Source: DASXMT01 sp963803065
GTDB taxonomy: Bacteria; Actinomycetota; Acidimicrobiia; Acidimicrobiales; RAAP-2
Direction: 5' to 3'
DNA: 64,000 nucleotides
Assembly (NCBI GenBank): GCA_963803065.1
Contig: CAWDKW010000004.1
Location: 1 to 64,000 of the forward strand
Positions 17,214 to 25,661 of the stretch are shown one piece after another. Under the pieces are notes generated by a model, which made no database searches, was not told where the DNA came from, and saw nothing but the letters and a program-made list of their open reading frames with translations. How positions within the stretch are numbered: position 1 is the first letter of the stretch; every line of letters begins with the position of its first letter. Both the position numbers and the translations under genes were made by a program.

Positions 17214-17852
17214 GTGACCGTCATGACCCGACCCTCCACCCGTGATCTCCTGCTCGATGCCGCGGCGCGCCTCTACGCCGAGCGCGGTATCGACAACGTC
17301 CCCGTGGCCGAGATCGTCCGGACGGCACGCCAGCGCAACGCGTCGGCCGTCCAGTACCACATCGGCACGCGTGACGACGTGCTGTTCGCGGTGATGGCTC
17401 GCCACGTTCCCGTCATCGCGGCCAGGCGCCACGAGCTCCTGGAGCGGGCCCGGGCCACCCCGGTCATCGAGGTGCGGCCGGCGGCCGAGGCCATCGTCCG
17501 CCCGGTGACCGAGTTCGCCCAGCGCGGCTGGCGGGAGCGGGCCTACCTGCAGATCGGATCGGAGTTGAGCGGGGCCCTGGACCGCGAGTCGGCCGACCTC
17601 CAGGAGCTGATGAAACAGACGGACGGCTATGCCGCCTGGGACCTGTTGCGCCAACGGTGCCCGGACGTGCCCGCCGACCTCTGGGCCGTCCGCCGGGAGA
17701 TCTGCATCGTGTTCGTCGGGCGGGCCGCGGCTGACCGGGCGCGTCTCCTCGACCAGGGCGGCAAGGGCCGCATCCTGTCCGACGACCGCTTCGTCGACAA
17801 CCTCGTGGACATGGTCATCGGGGCGATGACGGCGCCGAGCGGCCAGGGCTGA
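17214..17852 (+). CDS. TetR-family transcriptional regulator
   Basis: A 212-residue protein with an N-terminal TetR helix-turn-helix: TRDLLLDAAARLYAERGIDNVPVAEIVRTARQRNASAVQYHIGTRDDVLF (residues ~8-58). The usual 'YxxF' of the recognition helix end is represented by VQYHIGTRDD. The C-terminal two-thirds is a helical ligand domain without recognisable specificity. The position directly after the F420 oxidoreductase and TauD genes suggests it controls that catabolic set. The GTG at 17214 and ATG at 17223 are both plausible starts, and no strong ribosome-binding site separates them. Confidence 0.85.
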   Translation: MTVMTRPSTRDLLLDAAARLYAERGIDNVPVAEIVRTARQRNASAVQYHIGTRDDVLFAVMARHVPVIAARRHELLERARATPVIEVRPAAEAIVRPVTEFAQRGWRERAYLQIGSELSGALDRESADLQELMKQTDGYAAWDLLRQRCPDVPADLWAVRREICIVFVGRAAADRARLLDQGGKGRILSDDRFVDNLVDMVIGAMTAPSGQG

Positions 17853-17871
17853 CATGCTGCATCCATGATCC

Positions 17872-17979
17872 ATGGCGACCTACGACGAGGTTCCGATCAC
17901 CGAACACCGTGACGCGTCGGGCGCGTTGCCGATGACCGGGGGGCCGGGGTGCCCGGTCAACCCGGTGGCCGTGCGGTGA
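17872..17979 (+). CDS. Possible 35-residue small protein overlapping the next start
   Basis: The short frame encodes MATYDEVPITEHRD... and ends ...CPVNPVAVR. Its TGA stop overlaps the GTG start of the downstream SnoaL-like gene (GTGA at 17976-17979), an arrangement used elsewhere in this window between certain genes. The composition is not that of an obvious shadow frame, but no ribosome-binding site is visible and I recognise no family. It may be a genuine small protein, a leader peptide for translational coupling, or chance. Confidence 0.35.
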   Translation: MATYDEVPITEHRDASGALPMTGGPGCPVNPVAVR

Positions 17980-18362
17980 GTGCCCACGACGAGTTGCGGG
18001 CGCTGTTGCAGCGCTACGCCCGCGCCGTCGATCAGCGTGACATCGGCGCGTTGATCGAGCTGTTCCACCCGGACGCGGAGATCTCGGGAAGCAGCGGGCG
18101 GCTCTCGCTCGACCAGTGGCTCGAGACCATGCGAGCACCCCGGGCCTTCCCCTCGAGCATGCACCTCATCGGCGAACCTCTCGTCACCCTCGAGGAGGGG
18201 GCCGACGTCGCCACCTTGGACACCTATGCCGTGGTCTACCAGCTGGGCGACGACGGGTCGGGCGATCTCACCCTGGGGATCCGCTACCTCGACGAGGCCG
18301 AGCGCTCAGAGGGCCGCTGGGTGTTCCGCCGTCGCACCTCCGAGACGCTGTGGATGCGCTGA
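17976..18362 (+). CDS. SnoaL/NTF2-like protein
   Basis: A 128-residue single-domain protein of the SnoaL-like (NTF2) superfamily. It shows the typical start DELRALLQRYARAVDQRDIGALIELFHPDAEI (helix then strand), SMHLIGEPLVTLE at the middle, and a closing WVFRRRTSETLWMR strand. Relatives include dehydratase and isomerase subunits, ring-hydroxylating dioxygenase small subunits and many uncharacterised proteins; catalytic residues cannot be assigned here. The GTG at 17976 is chosen because the frame upstream is short and the preceding small ORF ends there. It is convergent with the deacylase-like gene, with 27 bases between them. Confidence 0.75.
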   Translation: MSAHDELRALLQRYARAVDQRDIGALIELFHPDAEISGSSGRLSLDQWLETMRAPRAFPSSMHLIGEPLVTLEEGADVATLDTYAVVYQLGDDGSGDLTLGIRYLDEAERSEGRWVFRRRTSETLWMR

Positions 18363-18389
18363 CCCTCTCGCTGCGCACCCGGTCCCGCC

Positions 18390-20090
18390 TTAACCTGGCG
18401 GGCGGTTTCGGATGAGGCGACCCGGGGTCGTGCCGGTGGGCGCTCCGTCCCGGATCGTCACCTGACCGTTGACCACCGTGGCCAGAAAGCCGTGCGAGCG
18501 CTGCTCCAGTCGGCGCCCTCCGCCGGGCAGGTCGTCGACCAACCTGGGCACGGCAGGCCCGACGGTCTCGGGGTCGAACACGTTGAGGTCGGCGACCATG
18601 CCGGCCCGCACCAGCCCCCGGTCGTTGAAGCCCCAGGCCAGGGCGGGTGCCAGGGTGATCATGCGCACCGCCTCTTCGAGGGTGAACTCCTGTCGGTCCC
18701 GTACCCAGTAGCCCAGCAGGTGGGTATGGATCGACGAATCGGCGATCTGGCTGAGGTGGGCCCCCGAATCGGAGAAGGTCATCACCGCCCGTGGATGGCG
18801 AAGCGCTCGGAGCAGCACCGTCTCGTCCTGCGGATATCGGCTGGGCTGGATGAACAACTGGTCCCCCCCGCTCTCGACGCACAGGTCGACCATGGCTTCG
18901 GCCGGATGCACGCCCCGTTGGGCGGCGACGTCGCTCACCGACGAGTTGGGTGGCAATCCGCTCCGGTAGACCCGGATGCCGTCGAAGTCGGGGGGTCGGG
19001 CCTGGGCGCCGACGCCGGTCCACCGCCCGTAGTCGGCGTGGACGGCTGCGTCGACGAGGGGCTTCCGTCGGTCCGGGTCGCCGAGGACTTGCAGCTGTTC
19101 GTCGACTGACACGCTGCGCAAGTCGTGCCACGACGGCAGGAGGTCGAAGGGCAATTTGGTCTTCAGCGACAGCAACACGGAGATGCCCCGGCAGTGGGTC
19201 TGGGCGATCACCCGCGCCCCGACGGCCGCCGCGTCATCCAGGAAGTCGAGCAGGTAGTCCGAGCTCTCGGTGGCCACCAGCCCGAACGTCAGCGGCACCT
19301 GGGACTCGGCACCGAGCGCCCGCATCCGGGCGAGGGATCGCTCGCGTTCGGTCGGGTCGGGCGAGGACATGGCGCCGTCGGCGCCCTCGAAGATCCCGCT
19401 GCCGAGGCTGCTCATGACCCCCACCAGCTGGACGACCTCGTCCCACGAGGCCAGCCTCGAGGCGACCGGCCGATTGTCCGAGGTCTCGTGGTGCTCGCTG
19501 CGCGACGTCGAGAGGCCGATCGCTCCGGCCCGGATGGCGTCGGCCAGCTGGCGTCGCATGAGGGCCAGGTCGTCGTCGGCGGCCTCGGACTCGAATGCCC
19601 GCTCGCCCATGGCCCAGGTGCGGAGGGCGGAGTGCCCGATGTTGGCGGCGAAATTGATCCCCTTGGGGAGCCGGTCGACCGCGTCGAGGTACTCGGGGAA
19701 GGTCTCGAAGCTCCATTCGATACCCTCGGCCAGCGCGGCGGGGTCCATGTCCTCGGCCCGCTCGAGGTTGCGCACCACCAGAGCGCGCTGGTCCGACCGG
19801 ACCGGGGCCAGCGTGAAGCCGCAGTTGCCCATGACCGCGGAGGTGACGCCGTGCCAGCACGAGCTCGAGCCGGTGGCGTCCCAGAAGACCTGGGCGTCCA
19901 TGTGGGTGTGCCCGTCGATGAACCCGGGTGACACGACATGCCCGTCGGCGTCGACCTCCGCTTCGCCTCGATCGGTGATGCGCCCGACGAAGGCGATCCG
20001 GTCGCCGACGATGCCCACGTCGGCCCGGAAGGATCCGAGGCCGGAGCCGTCGACGACGGTCCCGTTCCGGATCACCATGTCATAGGCCAT
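18390..20090 (-). CDS. N-acyl-D-amino-acid deacylase-like amidohydrolase
   Basis: This 566-residue enzyme belongs to the urease-superfamily amidohydrolases. It has the N-terminal small beta domain (MVIRNGTVVDGSGLGSFRADVGIVGDRIA), the metal motif GFIDGHTHMDAQVFWD (~57-72) and the D-aminoacylase-type block HGVTSAVMGNCGFTLAPV. Late metal-region motifs include AVMTFSDSGAHLSQI (~405) and VADLNVFDP. Characterised relatives remove acyl groups from N-acyl-D-amino acids, but Acidimicrobiia and mycobacteria carry many paralogues of unknown substrate. GGGGGAGGG precedes the ATG. It is transcribed divergently from the amidohydrolase at 20136, and a related paralogue follows at 21571. Confidence 0.85.
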   Translation of the reverse strand: MAYDMVIRNGTVVDGSGLGSFRADVGIVGDRIAFVGRITDRGEAEVDADGHVVSPGFIDGHTHMDAQVFWDATGSSSCWHGVTSAVMGNCGFTLAPVRSDQRALVVRNLERAEDMDPAALAEGIEWSFETFPEYLDAVDRLPKGINFAANIGHSALRTWAMGERAFESEAADDDLALMRRQLADAIRAGAIGLSTSRSEHHETSDNRPVASRLASWDEVVQLVGVMSSLGSGIFEGADGAMSSPDPTERERSLARMRALGAESQVPLTFGLVATESSDYLLDFLDDAAAVGARVIAQTHCRGISVLLSLKTKLPFDLLPSWHDLRSVSVDEQLQVLGDPDRRKPLVDAAVHADYGRWTGVGAQARPPDFDGIRVYRSGLPPNSSVSDVAAQRGVHPAEAMVDLCVESGGDQLFIQPSRYPQDETVLLRALRHPRAVMTFSDSGAHLSQIADSSIHTHLLGYWVRDRQEFTLEEAVRMITLAPALAWGFNDRGLVRAGMVADLNVFDPETVGPAVPRLVDDLPGGGRRLEQRSHGFLATVVNGQVTIRDGAPTGTTPGRLIRNRPPG

Positions 20091-20135
20091 GTCGCCCTCC
20101 CCCTGCCCCGAGTAATGCGTCTATATTAGGCGGCG
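20091..20135. promoter_or_regulatory. Divergent promoter region between two amidohydrolase genes
   Basis: This 45-base gap serves both directions. The only AT-rich stretch, CTATATTAG (20121-20129), gives a plausible -10 on each strand (TATATT plus, TAATAT minus). On the plus strand it is so close to the ATG at 20136 that the message would be nearly leaderless. No convincing -35 is visible. Confidence 0.35.
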
Positions 20136-21569
20136 ATGAGCACATCGTCCGAGCGCCGTCGTGGGTTGAGCCATCCGGTGATCGACATCGACGGCCACAT
20201 GGCCGAGCACTTCCCCACACTGGCCCCCTATCTCGAGGGCGAGGGGCTCTCCCTCGACCATCCCATGTTGCAGCGGCTCCTGCCTGCCTATGGGGGCACC
20301 GACCGACCATGGCACGAGCAGACCCCCGACGAACGGTCGGCCACCCGGACCCCGAGAGGGCCGTGGTGGAGCTCACCGGCCCGCCAGTCCCTGGACCTCG
20401 CCACCGCCCTGTTCCCGAAGCTGTTGTACGAACGCCTCGACGAACTGGGGATCGACTTCGGCGTGGTCTACCCGAGCCTCGGCCTGGTCTTCCTCCACGC
20501 CGCCGACGAACGGTACCGCCGGGGCACCTGTCGCGCGCTCAACCGGGCCAACGCGGCGACGTTCGAACCGTTGGCCGACCGGTTGACTCCTGTCGCCGCC
20601 GTTCCCATGCACAGCCCGGAGGAGGCCGTCGACGAGCTCGAGTTCGCCGTGACCGAGCTGGGGTTCAAGGCCGTGCTCTGTGCCGGTTACGTGCAGCGGC
20701 CCTTCGCCGCCCTGGACGGGAGGGATCCCGACGTGGCCCGATATGCGTTCTGGCTCGACCAGTTCGGCATCGACTCGGTGTACGACTACGACCCGGTGTG
20801 GGCCAAGGCCCAGGAGCTGGGGGTGTCCGTCGCCTTCCACTCGGGCTTCATCGGGATGACGCCCTACCGGTCCCCGTCCAGCTATGTCTTCAACCACCTC
20901 TCCATGCTGGCCGAGGGGCAGCAGTCGCTGGCCAAGTCCCTGTTCCTCGGAGGAGTGACCCGCCGGTTCCCGGACATGAACTTCGCCTTCCTGGAGGGGG
21001 GCGTCTCCTGGGCGGCCACTCTGTACAGCGACATCATCGGCCACTGGGAGAAGCGGAACATCAGGGCCCTCCGGGCCAACCTCGACCCGGCGCTGATCGA
21101 TGGTGCCCTGATCGGCCGGATGGCAGCGACCTACGCCCCGGAGTCGCCCCTGATCCCCAGCCCCTTCGCCACCCGCCCCCCCGAGCCCGAGGCGATGCTC
21201 GACGAATGGGCGGCCTGCGCCATCGAACGGGCCGAGGACATCAAGGCCCTGTTCGTCGACCGGTTCTTCTTCGGCTGCGAGGCCGACGATCCGCTGACCT
21301 CGATGGCCTTCAACACCAGCGTCAACCCGTTCGGCGCCGAGCTCAACGCCATGATGGGATCCGACATCGCCCACTGGGACGTCCCCGACATGGCCGAGGT
21401 ACTCGAGGAGGCCTGGGAGATGGTCGAGCACGAGTGGATCGACGAGGGCGACTTCAGGAGGTTCACCTTCACAAACCCGGTGCGGTTCTATACCGGCACC
21501 AATCCCGCCTTCTTCAAGGGGACGGTGGTGGAGGCGGCGGTCGATCGGCTTCTGGCCGAGGAGAGCTGA
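20136..21569 (+). CDS. Metal-dependent amidohydrolase (amidohydrolase_2 type)
   Basis: A 477-residue TIM-barrel hydrolase of the ACMSD-like amidohydrolase_2 family. Recognisable parts are the first strand VIDIDGHMAEHFPTLAPYL (~16-34), DFGVVYPSLGLVF, an interior His region AFHSGFIGMTPY and VFNHLSMLAEGQQSLAKSLFLGG (~255). The block FPDMNFAFLEGGVSWAATLYSDI and the late FFFGCEADDP also fit. Family members decarboxylate or hydrolyse aromatic and cyclic compounds. The usual first metal motif DxHxH is altered to DGHMAEH, so metal binding may differ. The gene ends one base before the GTG of the next deacylase-like gene, indicating co-translation. Confidence 0.8.
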   Translation: MSTSSERRRGLSHPVIDIDGHMAEHFPTLAPYLEGEGLSLDHPMLQRLLPAYGGTDRPWHEQTPDERSATRTPRGPWWSSPARQSLDLATALFPKLLYERLDELGIDFGVVYPSLGLVFLHAADERYRRGTCRALNRANAATFEPLADRLTPVAAVPMHSPEEAVDELEFAVTELGFKAVLCAGYVQRPFAALDGRDPDVARYAFWLDQFGIDSVYDYDPVWAKAQELGVSVAFHSGFIGMTPYRSPSSYVFNHLSMLAEGQQSLAKSLFLGGVTRRFPDMNFAFLEGGVSWAATLYSDIIGHWEKRNIRALRANLDPALIDGALIGRMAATYAPESPLIPSPFATRPPEPEAMLDEWAACAIERAEDIKALFVDRFFFGCEADDPLTSMAFNTSVNPFGAELNAMMGSDIAHWDVPDMAEVLEEAWEMVEHEWIDEGDFRRFTFTNPVRFYTGTNPAFFKGTVVEAAVDRLLAEES

Positions 21570-21570
21570 G

Positions 21571-23283
21571 GTGCTCGACCTGGTGCTCCGGGGCGGGACG
21601 ATCGTCGACGGGACCGGGGCCCCGGCCAGGACGGCCGACCTCGGGATCCGCGACGGGCGGATCGCCGCCCTGGGCCAGATCGAGGAGGGCGCCGCCCGCA
21701 CCGTGGAGGTGACTGGCGCCGTCGTGTGCCCCGGCTTCATCGACCTGCACACCCACTACGACGCCCAGCTCCTGTGGGACACGTCGGCCAGCCCGTCGGT
21801 ACTCCACGGGGTGACGACGGTGCTGGGGGGGAACTGCGGGTTCTCCATCGCACCGCTCGGGCGCGACGATGCCGACTACATCCGGCGCATGATGGCCGTG
21901 GTCGAGGGGATCCCGATCGCCGCCCTCGAGGGCGGGGGAGCGTGGGAGTGGCGATCGTTCGCCGAGTACCTGGCCCGGATCGACGTCGGCCTGTCGGTGA
22001 ACGCGGGCTTCCTGGTCGGGCACTCGACCGTCCGGCGGGCGGTCATGGGCGATGCCGCCACGTCGGCGGTGGCGACCCCCGGGCAGCTGGACGAGATGGT
22101 TCGACTCGTGGGGGAGTCCCTCGCCGGCGGGGCGCTGGGCTTCTCGTCCTCACTCGGCGAGGGCCACGTCGACGGGAACGGTGACCCCGTCCCCTCCCGC
22201 ACGGCCGCCTTCGAGGAGTTCATCGCCCTCGCCGGTGTGCTGCGGGACCACGAGGGCACCACCCTCGAGTTCATCCCCACCGTCGGTCCGATACCGGTCG
22301 AGCGGATGGAGCTCATGGCTGACATGTCGTTGGCCGCCGACCGGCCGCTCAACTGGAATCTGCTCGGCAGCCTCGCCTCCGAAGAGATCTACGAGCAACA
22401 GCTGGGTGCGTCCGACCTGGCCGCGGCGCGGGGGGCCCACGTTGTCGCCCTGACCCTGCCCGACCTGATGCGGATGCGGGCCACCAGCGTGCTCGCCGCC
22501 CTGCCCGGATGGGACGACATCCTCGTCCTCGGGGCCGAGGGGCGGCGGCGGGCGGCAGCCGACCCCGGCACCAGGGCCCGCTTGCGGGCCGGCGCCGAGC
22601 AGGCAGCCGATCGGGCCATGGGCGTGCTGGCCGACTTCGCCCTCATGGAGGTCTCCGACCCGGCATCGGAGTGGGTCGGGCGGTCCCTGGGCGATATCGC
22701 CGCGGCCCGGGGCACCGATGTCATCGACGTGCTCATCGACGTCGTCCTCGTCGACGGGCTGGTCCTCTACCTCGTCCTCCCGTCCCTGACGCCGTCACTG
22801 GGCCGATCGGATGAGGGCTGGCGGGTCCGGTCATCGGTATGGAAGGACCGCCGGGTGATGCTGGGGGGATCGGACGCCGGCGCCCACGTCGACCTGATGT
22901 GCCACGCCAACTACCCGACGGTGGTGCTGGGCGAGGCTGTCCGCGACCGAGGGCTGCTCTCGATCGAGGAAGCGGTCGAGATGATGTCCGACCGCCCGGC
23001 TCGCCACTACGGCCTGCGCCAGCGTGGCCGGATCGCGCCGGGCTGGCATGCCGACCTGTGCGTCTTCGACCCCGCCACGGTGGCGAGCGAGCCGGCGGTG
23101 GTCCGCCGCGACCTGCCCGGAGGCGGGGAGCGCCTGTACGCAGCGTCGGTCGGCGTCGACCATGTCTTCGTCGGCGGCCGTGAGGTCGTCACCGGCGGCA
23201 CGCTGAACGACGAGCGGCCGGGGAGGGTGCTGCGCTCCGGGAACGACACCGAGACGGTCTCGCTGGCCGATGTCAGGCGGTAG
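21571..23283 (+). CDS. N-acyl-D-amino-acid deacylase-like amidohydrolase
   Basis: A 570-residue paralogue of the divergent gene at 18390. Shared features are the N-terminal LDLVLRGGTIVDGTGAPARTADLGI, metal motif PGFIDLHTHYDAQLLWD (~50-66) and HGVTTVLGGNCGFSIAPL (~75-92). RVMLGGSDAGAHVDLMCHANYPT (~428-450) replaces the FSDSGAH of the paralogue. WHADLCVFDPATV is the C-terminal beta-sandwich signature. It starts with GTG one base after the upstream amidohydrolase gene. The substrate is not predictable; a role in opening a cyclic amide or carbamate of a xenobiotic or peptidoglycan-like compound is one guess. Confidence 0.85.
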   Translation: MLDLVLRGGTIVDGTGAPARTADLGIRDGRIAALGQIEEGAARTVEVTGAVVCPGFIDLHTHYDAQLLWDTSASPSVLHGVTTVLGGNCGFSIAPLGRDDADYIRRMMAVVEGIPIAALEGGGAWEWRSFAEYLARIDVGLSVNAGFLVGHSTVRRAVMGDAATSAVATPGQLDEMVRLVGESLAGGALGFSSSLGEGHVDGNGDPVPSRTAAFEEFIALAGVLRDHEGTTLEFIPTVGPIPVERMELMADMSLAADRPLNWNLLGSLASEEIYEQQLGASDLAAARGAHVVALTLPDLMRMRATSVLAALPGWDDILVLGAEGRRRAAADPGTRARLRAGAEQAADRAMGVLADFALMEVSDPASEWVGRSLGDIAAARGTDVIDVLIDVVLVDGLVLYLVLPSLTPSLGRSDEGWRVRSSVWKDRRVMLGGSDAGAHVDLMCHANYPTVVLGEAVRDRGLLSIEEAVEMMSDRPARHYGLRQRGRIAPGWHADLCVFDPATVASEPAVVRRDLPGGGERLYAASVGVDHVFVGGREVVTGGTLNDERPGRVLRSGNDTETVSLADVRR

Positions 23284-23293
23284 CCGCTCCGTC

Positions 23294-23309
23294 GACGACC
23301 GGGGTCGTC
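23294..23309. promoter_or_regulatory. Palindrome upstream of the SDR gene
   Basis: GACGACC and GGTCGTC flank a central GG in the 66-base gap between the deacylase-like and SDR genes. Such a 16-base palindrome suits a regulator operator or a short terminator hairpin; the sequence alone cannot decide. Confidence 0.3.
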
Positions 23310-23349
23310 CGGCTCCGCTCGGTGTCCGGTCGTCGGTCGGGTCGATACC

Positions 23350-24117
23350 ATGACCGCGGTGGGGTCCCTGGAGGGGAAGGTCGCCGTCGTCACCGGGGCG
23401 GCGATGGGCATCGGGCGGGCGTCCGCTCTGATCTTCGCCCGGGAGGGCGCCAGCGTCGTCGTGGCCGACATCGACGAGGACCAGGGTCGCGAAACAGTGG
23501 CCTTGGTGGAGTCGGCCGGCGGCCAGGCGAGCTTCGTCCGCGCCGACGTCAGCGATCGATCGGACGTGCCGGCCATGGTCCGCCACGCGGTGGACACCTA
23601 CGGCGGCCTCGACTGCGCCCATAACAACGCCGGGATCGCTGCGCCCATGGTTCCCATGGCCGAGTACCCCGACGAGGGATGGGACCGCACCATCGCCGTG
23701 ATGCTCACCGGCGTGTACCTGTGCATGAAGGCCGAGATCCCGGCGATGCTCGAACGGGGCGGCGGGGCCATCGTCAACACCGCATCGGGGGTCGGGCTGG
23801 TGGGCTACCCCGGCCAGGCCGCCTACACGGCCTCCAAGCACGGCGTGGTCGGTCTGACCAAGGTGGCCGCCCTCGACTACGGGGCACAGGGTGTCCGCGT
23901 CAACGCCATCTGCCCCGGTACGGCGTCGACTCCCATGGTCGACGAGGCCATGGCCCAGGACCCGTCGATCGACGCCTACCTCACCGGGCTCCACCCCATC
24001 GGCCGGATCGCCGAGGCGTCGGAGATCGCCGAGGCGGCGGTGTGGCTGTGCACGCCGGCGGCGTCCTTCGTGCTCGGGGCGGCGCTGCCGGTCGACGGGG
24101 GGTACGTGGTCCCATGA
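23350..24117 (+). CDS. Short-chain dehydrogenase/reductase
   Basis: A 255-residue classical SDR: cofactor motif TGAAMGIGRASALIF (~17-31), VADIDEDQGRET (NAD preference suggested by the Asp at the end of strand 2), NNAGIAAP (~94), catalytic NTASGVGLVGYPGQAAYTASKHG with Ser, Tyr and Lys in place, and the closing PVDGGYVVP. It probably oxidises a secondary alcohol. The last four bases (ATGA) contain the start codon of the aldehyde dehydrogenase gene, so the two are coupled. Confidence 0.88.
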   Translation: MTAVGSLEGKVAVVTGAAMGIGRASALIFAREGASVVVADIDEDQGRETVALVESAGGQASFVRADVSDRSDVPAMVRHAVDTYGGLDCAHNNAGIAAPMVPMAEYPDEGWDRTIAVMLTGVYLCMKAEIPAMLERGGGAIVNTASGVGLVGYPGQAAYTASKHGVVGLTKVAALDYGAQGVRVNAICPGTASTPMVDEAMAQDPSIDAYLTGLHPIGRIAEASEIAEAAVWLCTPAASFVLGAALPVDGGYVVP

Positions 24118-25577
24118 GGACGACCGAGACATCGGGCACGGTGACCAGGTTGGCCGAGCAGGGCCACCTGATCGGGGACGCCTGGGTCGCCAGCGACGGT
24201 GGCGGTGCCTACGCCCACCGCTATGCCGCCACTGGCGAGGTTCAGGCCCATGTGGGCCTCGCCGGCGATGCCGACGTCGACGCGGCGGTGACTGCTGCCC
24301 GGACGGCGCAGCCGGAGTGGGCCGCCTTCGCGCCCGCCCGCCGTGCCGCCGTGCTGTTCCGGCTGGCCGAGCTGCTCGAACAGCACGCCCACGAGGCGGC
24401 CGAGCTCGCCGCCCTCGACAACGGCACCCCGGTCAGCGTGATGAACCCCGGTCCCTATACCGCGGCCTGGATCCGCTACTACGCCGGTTGGTGCGACAAG
24501 CTCGAGGGCGAGCTGATGTCGGCGGAACCGGAGCTCTCCTATGTACGCCTGGAACCTTTCGGCGTGATCGCCGCCATCCCTCCGTGGAACGGATCGATGA
24601 TGGGCATGGGCCAGAAGTGCGGCCCGGCGCTGGCCGCCGGGAACGCGGTCGTGGCCAAGCCGCCCGAGGTGTCCCCCTTCGGGATGCTGCGCTTCGCCGA
24701 ACTGGCGCTCGAAGCCGGCCTACCGCCGGGAGTGTTGAACGTGGTCGTCGGCGGAGCCGGCACCGGTGCTGCGCTGGTCGGGCACCCCGGAGTGGACAAG
24801 ATCAGCTTCACCGGCGGCGGTGTCACGGCAAGGAAGCTCATGGAATCGGCGGCGCGCAATCTCACCCCGCTGGCCCTTGAGCTGGGCGGCAAGTCGCCCA
24901 ACGTCGTCTTCCCCGATGCCGACCTGGACACGGCTGCGGCCATGGCGGCCCAGTTCGGCACGGCCCTCCTGGCCGGTCAGGGGTGCGCCCTGCCCACACG
25001 GCTCTACGTGCACGAGGACGTCTACGACGACGTGGTGCAGCGGGTCCTCGCCACCCTGGGGTCGCTCCGGGTCGGCGACCCGCTCGATCCCTCCTCGTTC
25101 GTCGGCCCCGTCGTCACCGAGGCGGCGATGGAGCGCATCCTCGGTGTCATCGACCGAGCCAGAGCGGACGGTGCCACCCTTCTCGTTGGCGGGTGCCGGA
25201 TGGGAGGCGACCTGGCCGCCGGCTGGTACGTCGCCCCCACCGTGTTCGGTGAGGTCGACCACGACAGCGACCTGGCCCGGAACGAGGTGTTCGGCCCCGT
25301 GCAGGCCATCGTGCGGTTCGCGTCCGAGGACGAGGTCCTGGCCAAGGCCAACGACAGCCCCTTCGGCCTCGGGGCCTACCTGCACACCCGCGACAATCGC
25401 CGCATCCAACGCTTCGTCCGCGAGCTCGAGTCGGGCACCGTGGTCGTCAACGGGATGGGGGGCATCTCGCCGGCCACCCCGTTCGGCGGCTACAAGCAGA
25501 GCGGGTTCGGTCGAGAGGGCGGGCGCAGCGGGATCGAGGAGATGGTCCGCCGCAAGACGGTCTTCGTCTCGTCCTAG
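24114..25577 (+). CDS. NAD(P)-dependent aldehyde dehydrogenase
   Basis: A 487-residue ALDH of usual length. Motifs: IPPWNGSMMGMGQKCGPALAAGNAVVAKPPEVSP (the canonical PWN-x-P is PWNGS here), TGGGVTARKLM, the general-base Glu in LALELGGKSPNVVF (~258), the catalytic Cys in LLAGQGCALPTRLYV (~291), the cofactor-region Glu in NEVFGPV (~390), and GGYKQSGFGREGG near the end. It should oxidise an aldehyde to the acid or CoA-linked product. The ATGA overlap with the SDR gene fixes the start and suggests an alcohol-to-acid sequence run by the two enzymes. A 43-bp direct duplication begins at its stop codon. Confidence 0.9.
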   Translation: MRTTETSGTVTRLAEQGHLIGDAWVASDGGGAYAHRYAATGEVQAHVGLAGDADVDAAVTAARTAQPEWAAFAPARRAAVLFRLAELLEQHAHEAAELAALDNGTPVSVMNPGPYTAAWIRYYAGWCDKLEGELMSAEPELSYVRLEPFGVIAAIPPWNGSMMGMGQKCGPALAAGNAVVAKPPEVSPFGMLRFAELALEAGLPPGVLNVVVGGAGTGAALVGHPGVDKISFTGGGVTARKLMESAARNLTPLALELGGKSPNVVFPDADLDTAAAMAAQFGTALLAGQGCALPTRLYVHEDVYDDVVQRVLATLGSLRVGDPLDPSSFVGPVVTEAAMERILGVIDRARADGATLLVGGCRMGGDLAAGWYVAPTVFGEVDHDSDLARNEVFGPVQAIVRFASEDEVLAKANDSPFGLGAYLHTRDNRRIQRFVRELESGTVVVNGMGGISPATPFGGYKQSGFGREGGRSGIEEMVRRKTVFVSS

Positions 25578-25661
25578 CCCGCCGGTCGGACCCTCCCGAG
25601 CATCGGACCGTACTTCCTAGCCCGCCGGTCGGACCTTCCCGAGCATCGGTCCGTACTTCCT
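25572..25661. repeat. 43-bp tandem duplication across the ALDH stop codon
   Basis: Two copies of a 43-base unit starting TCCTAGCCCGCCGG lie at 25572-25614 and 25615-25657, with a few bases of a third. They differ at a couple of positions. The second copy contains CGGACC and GGTCCG, a perfect 6-base inverted repeat with a 12-base loop, so the unit may act as a terminator hairpin that has been duplicated. Confidence 0.75.

Noticed and set aside
15936..17873. A 645-residue minus-strand open frame
   Set aside because: It lies opposite the F420 oxidoreductase, TauD and TetR genes, all with convincing motifs. Its own translation is Arg/His/Gly-rich without recognisable segments.
23679..24113. A longer N-terminus for the aldehyde dehydrogenase
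   Set aside because: The frame is open through the SDR gene, but the extension is Arg/Gly-rich shadow text. The ATGA overlap at 24114 gives the normal family length.
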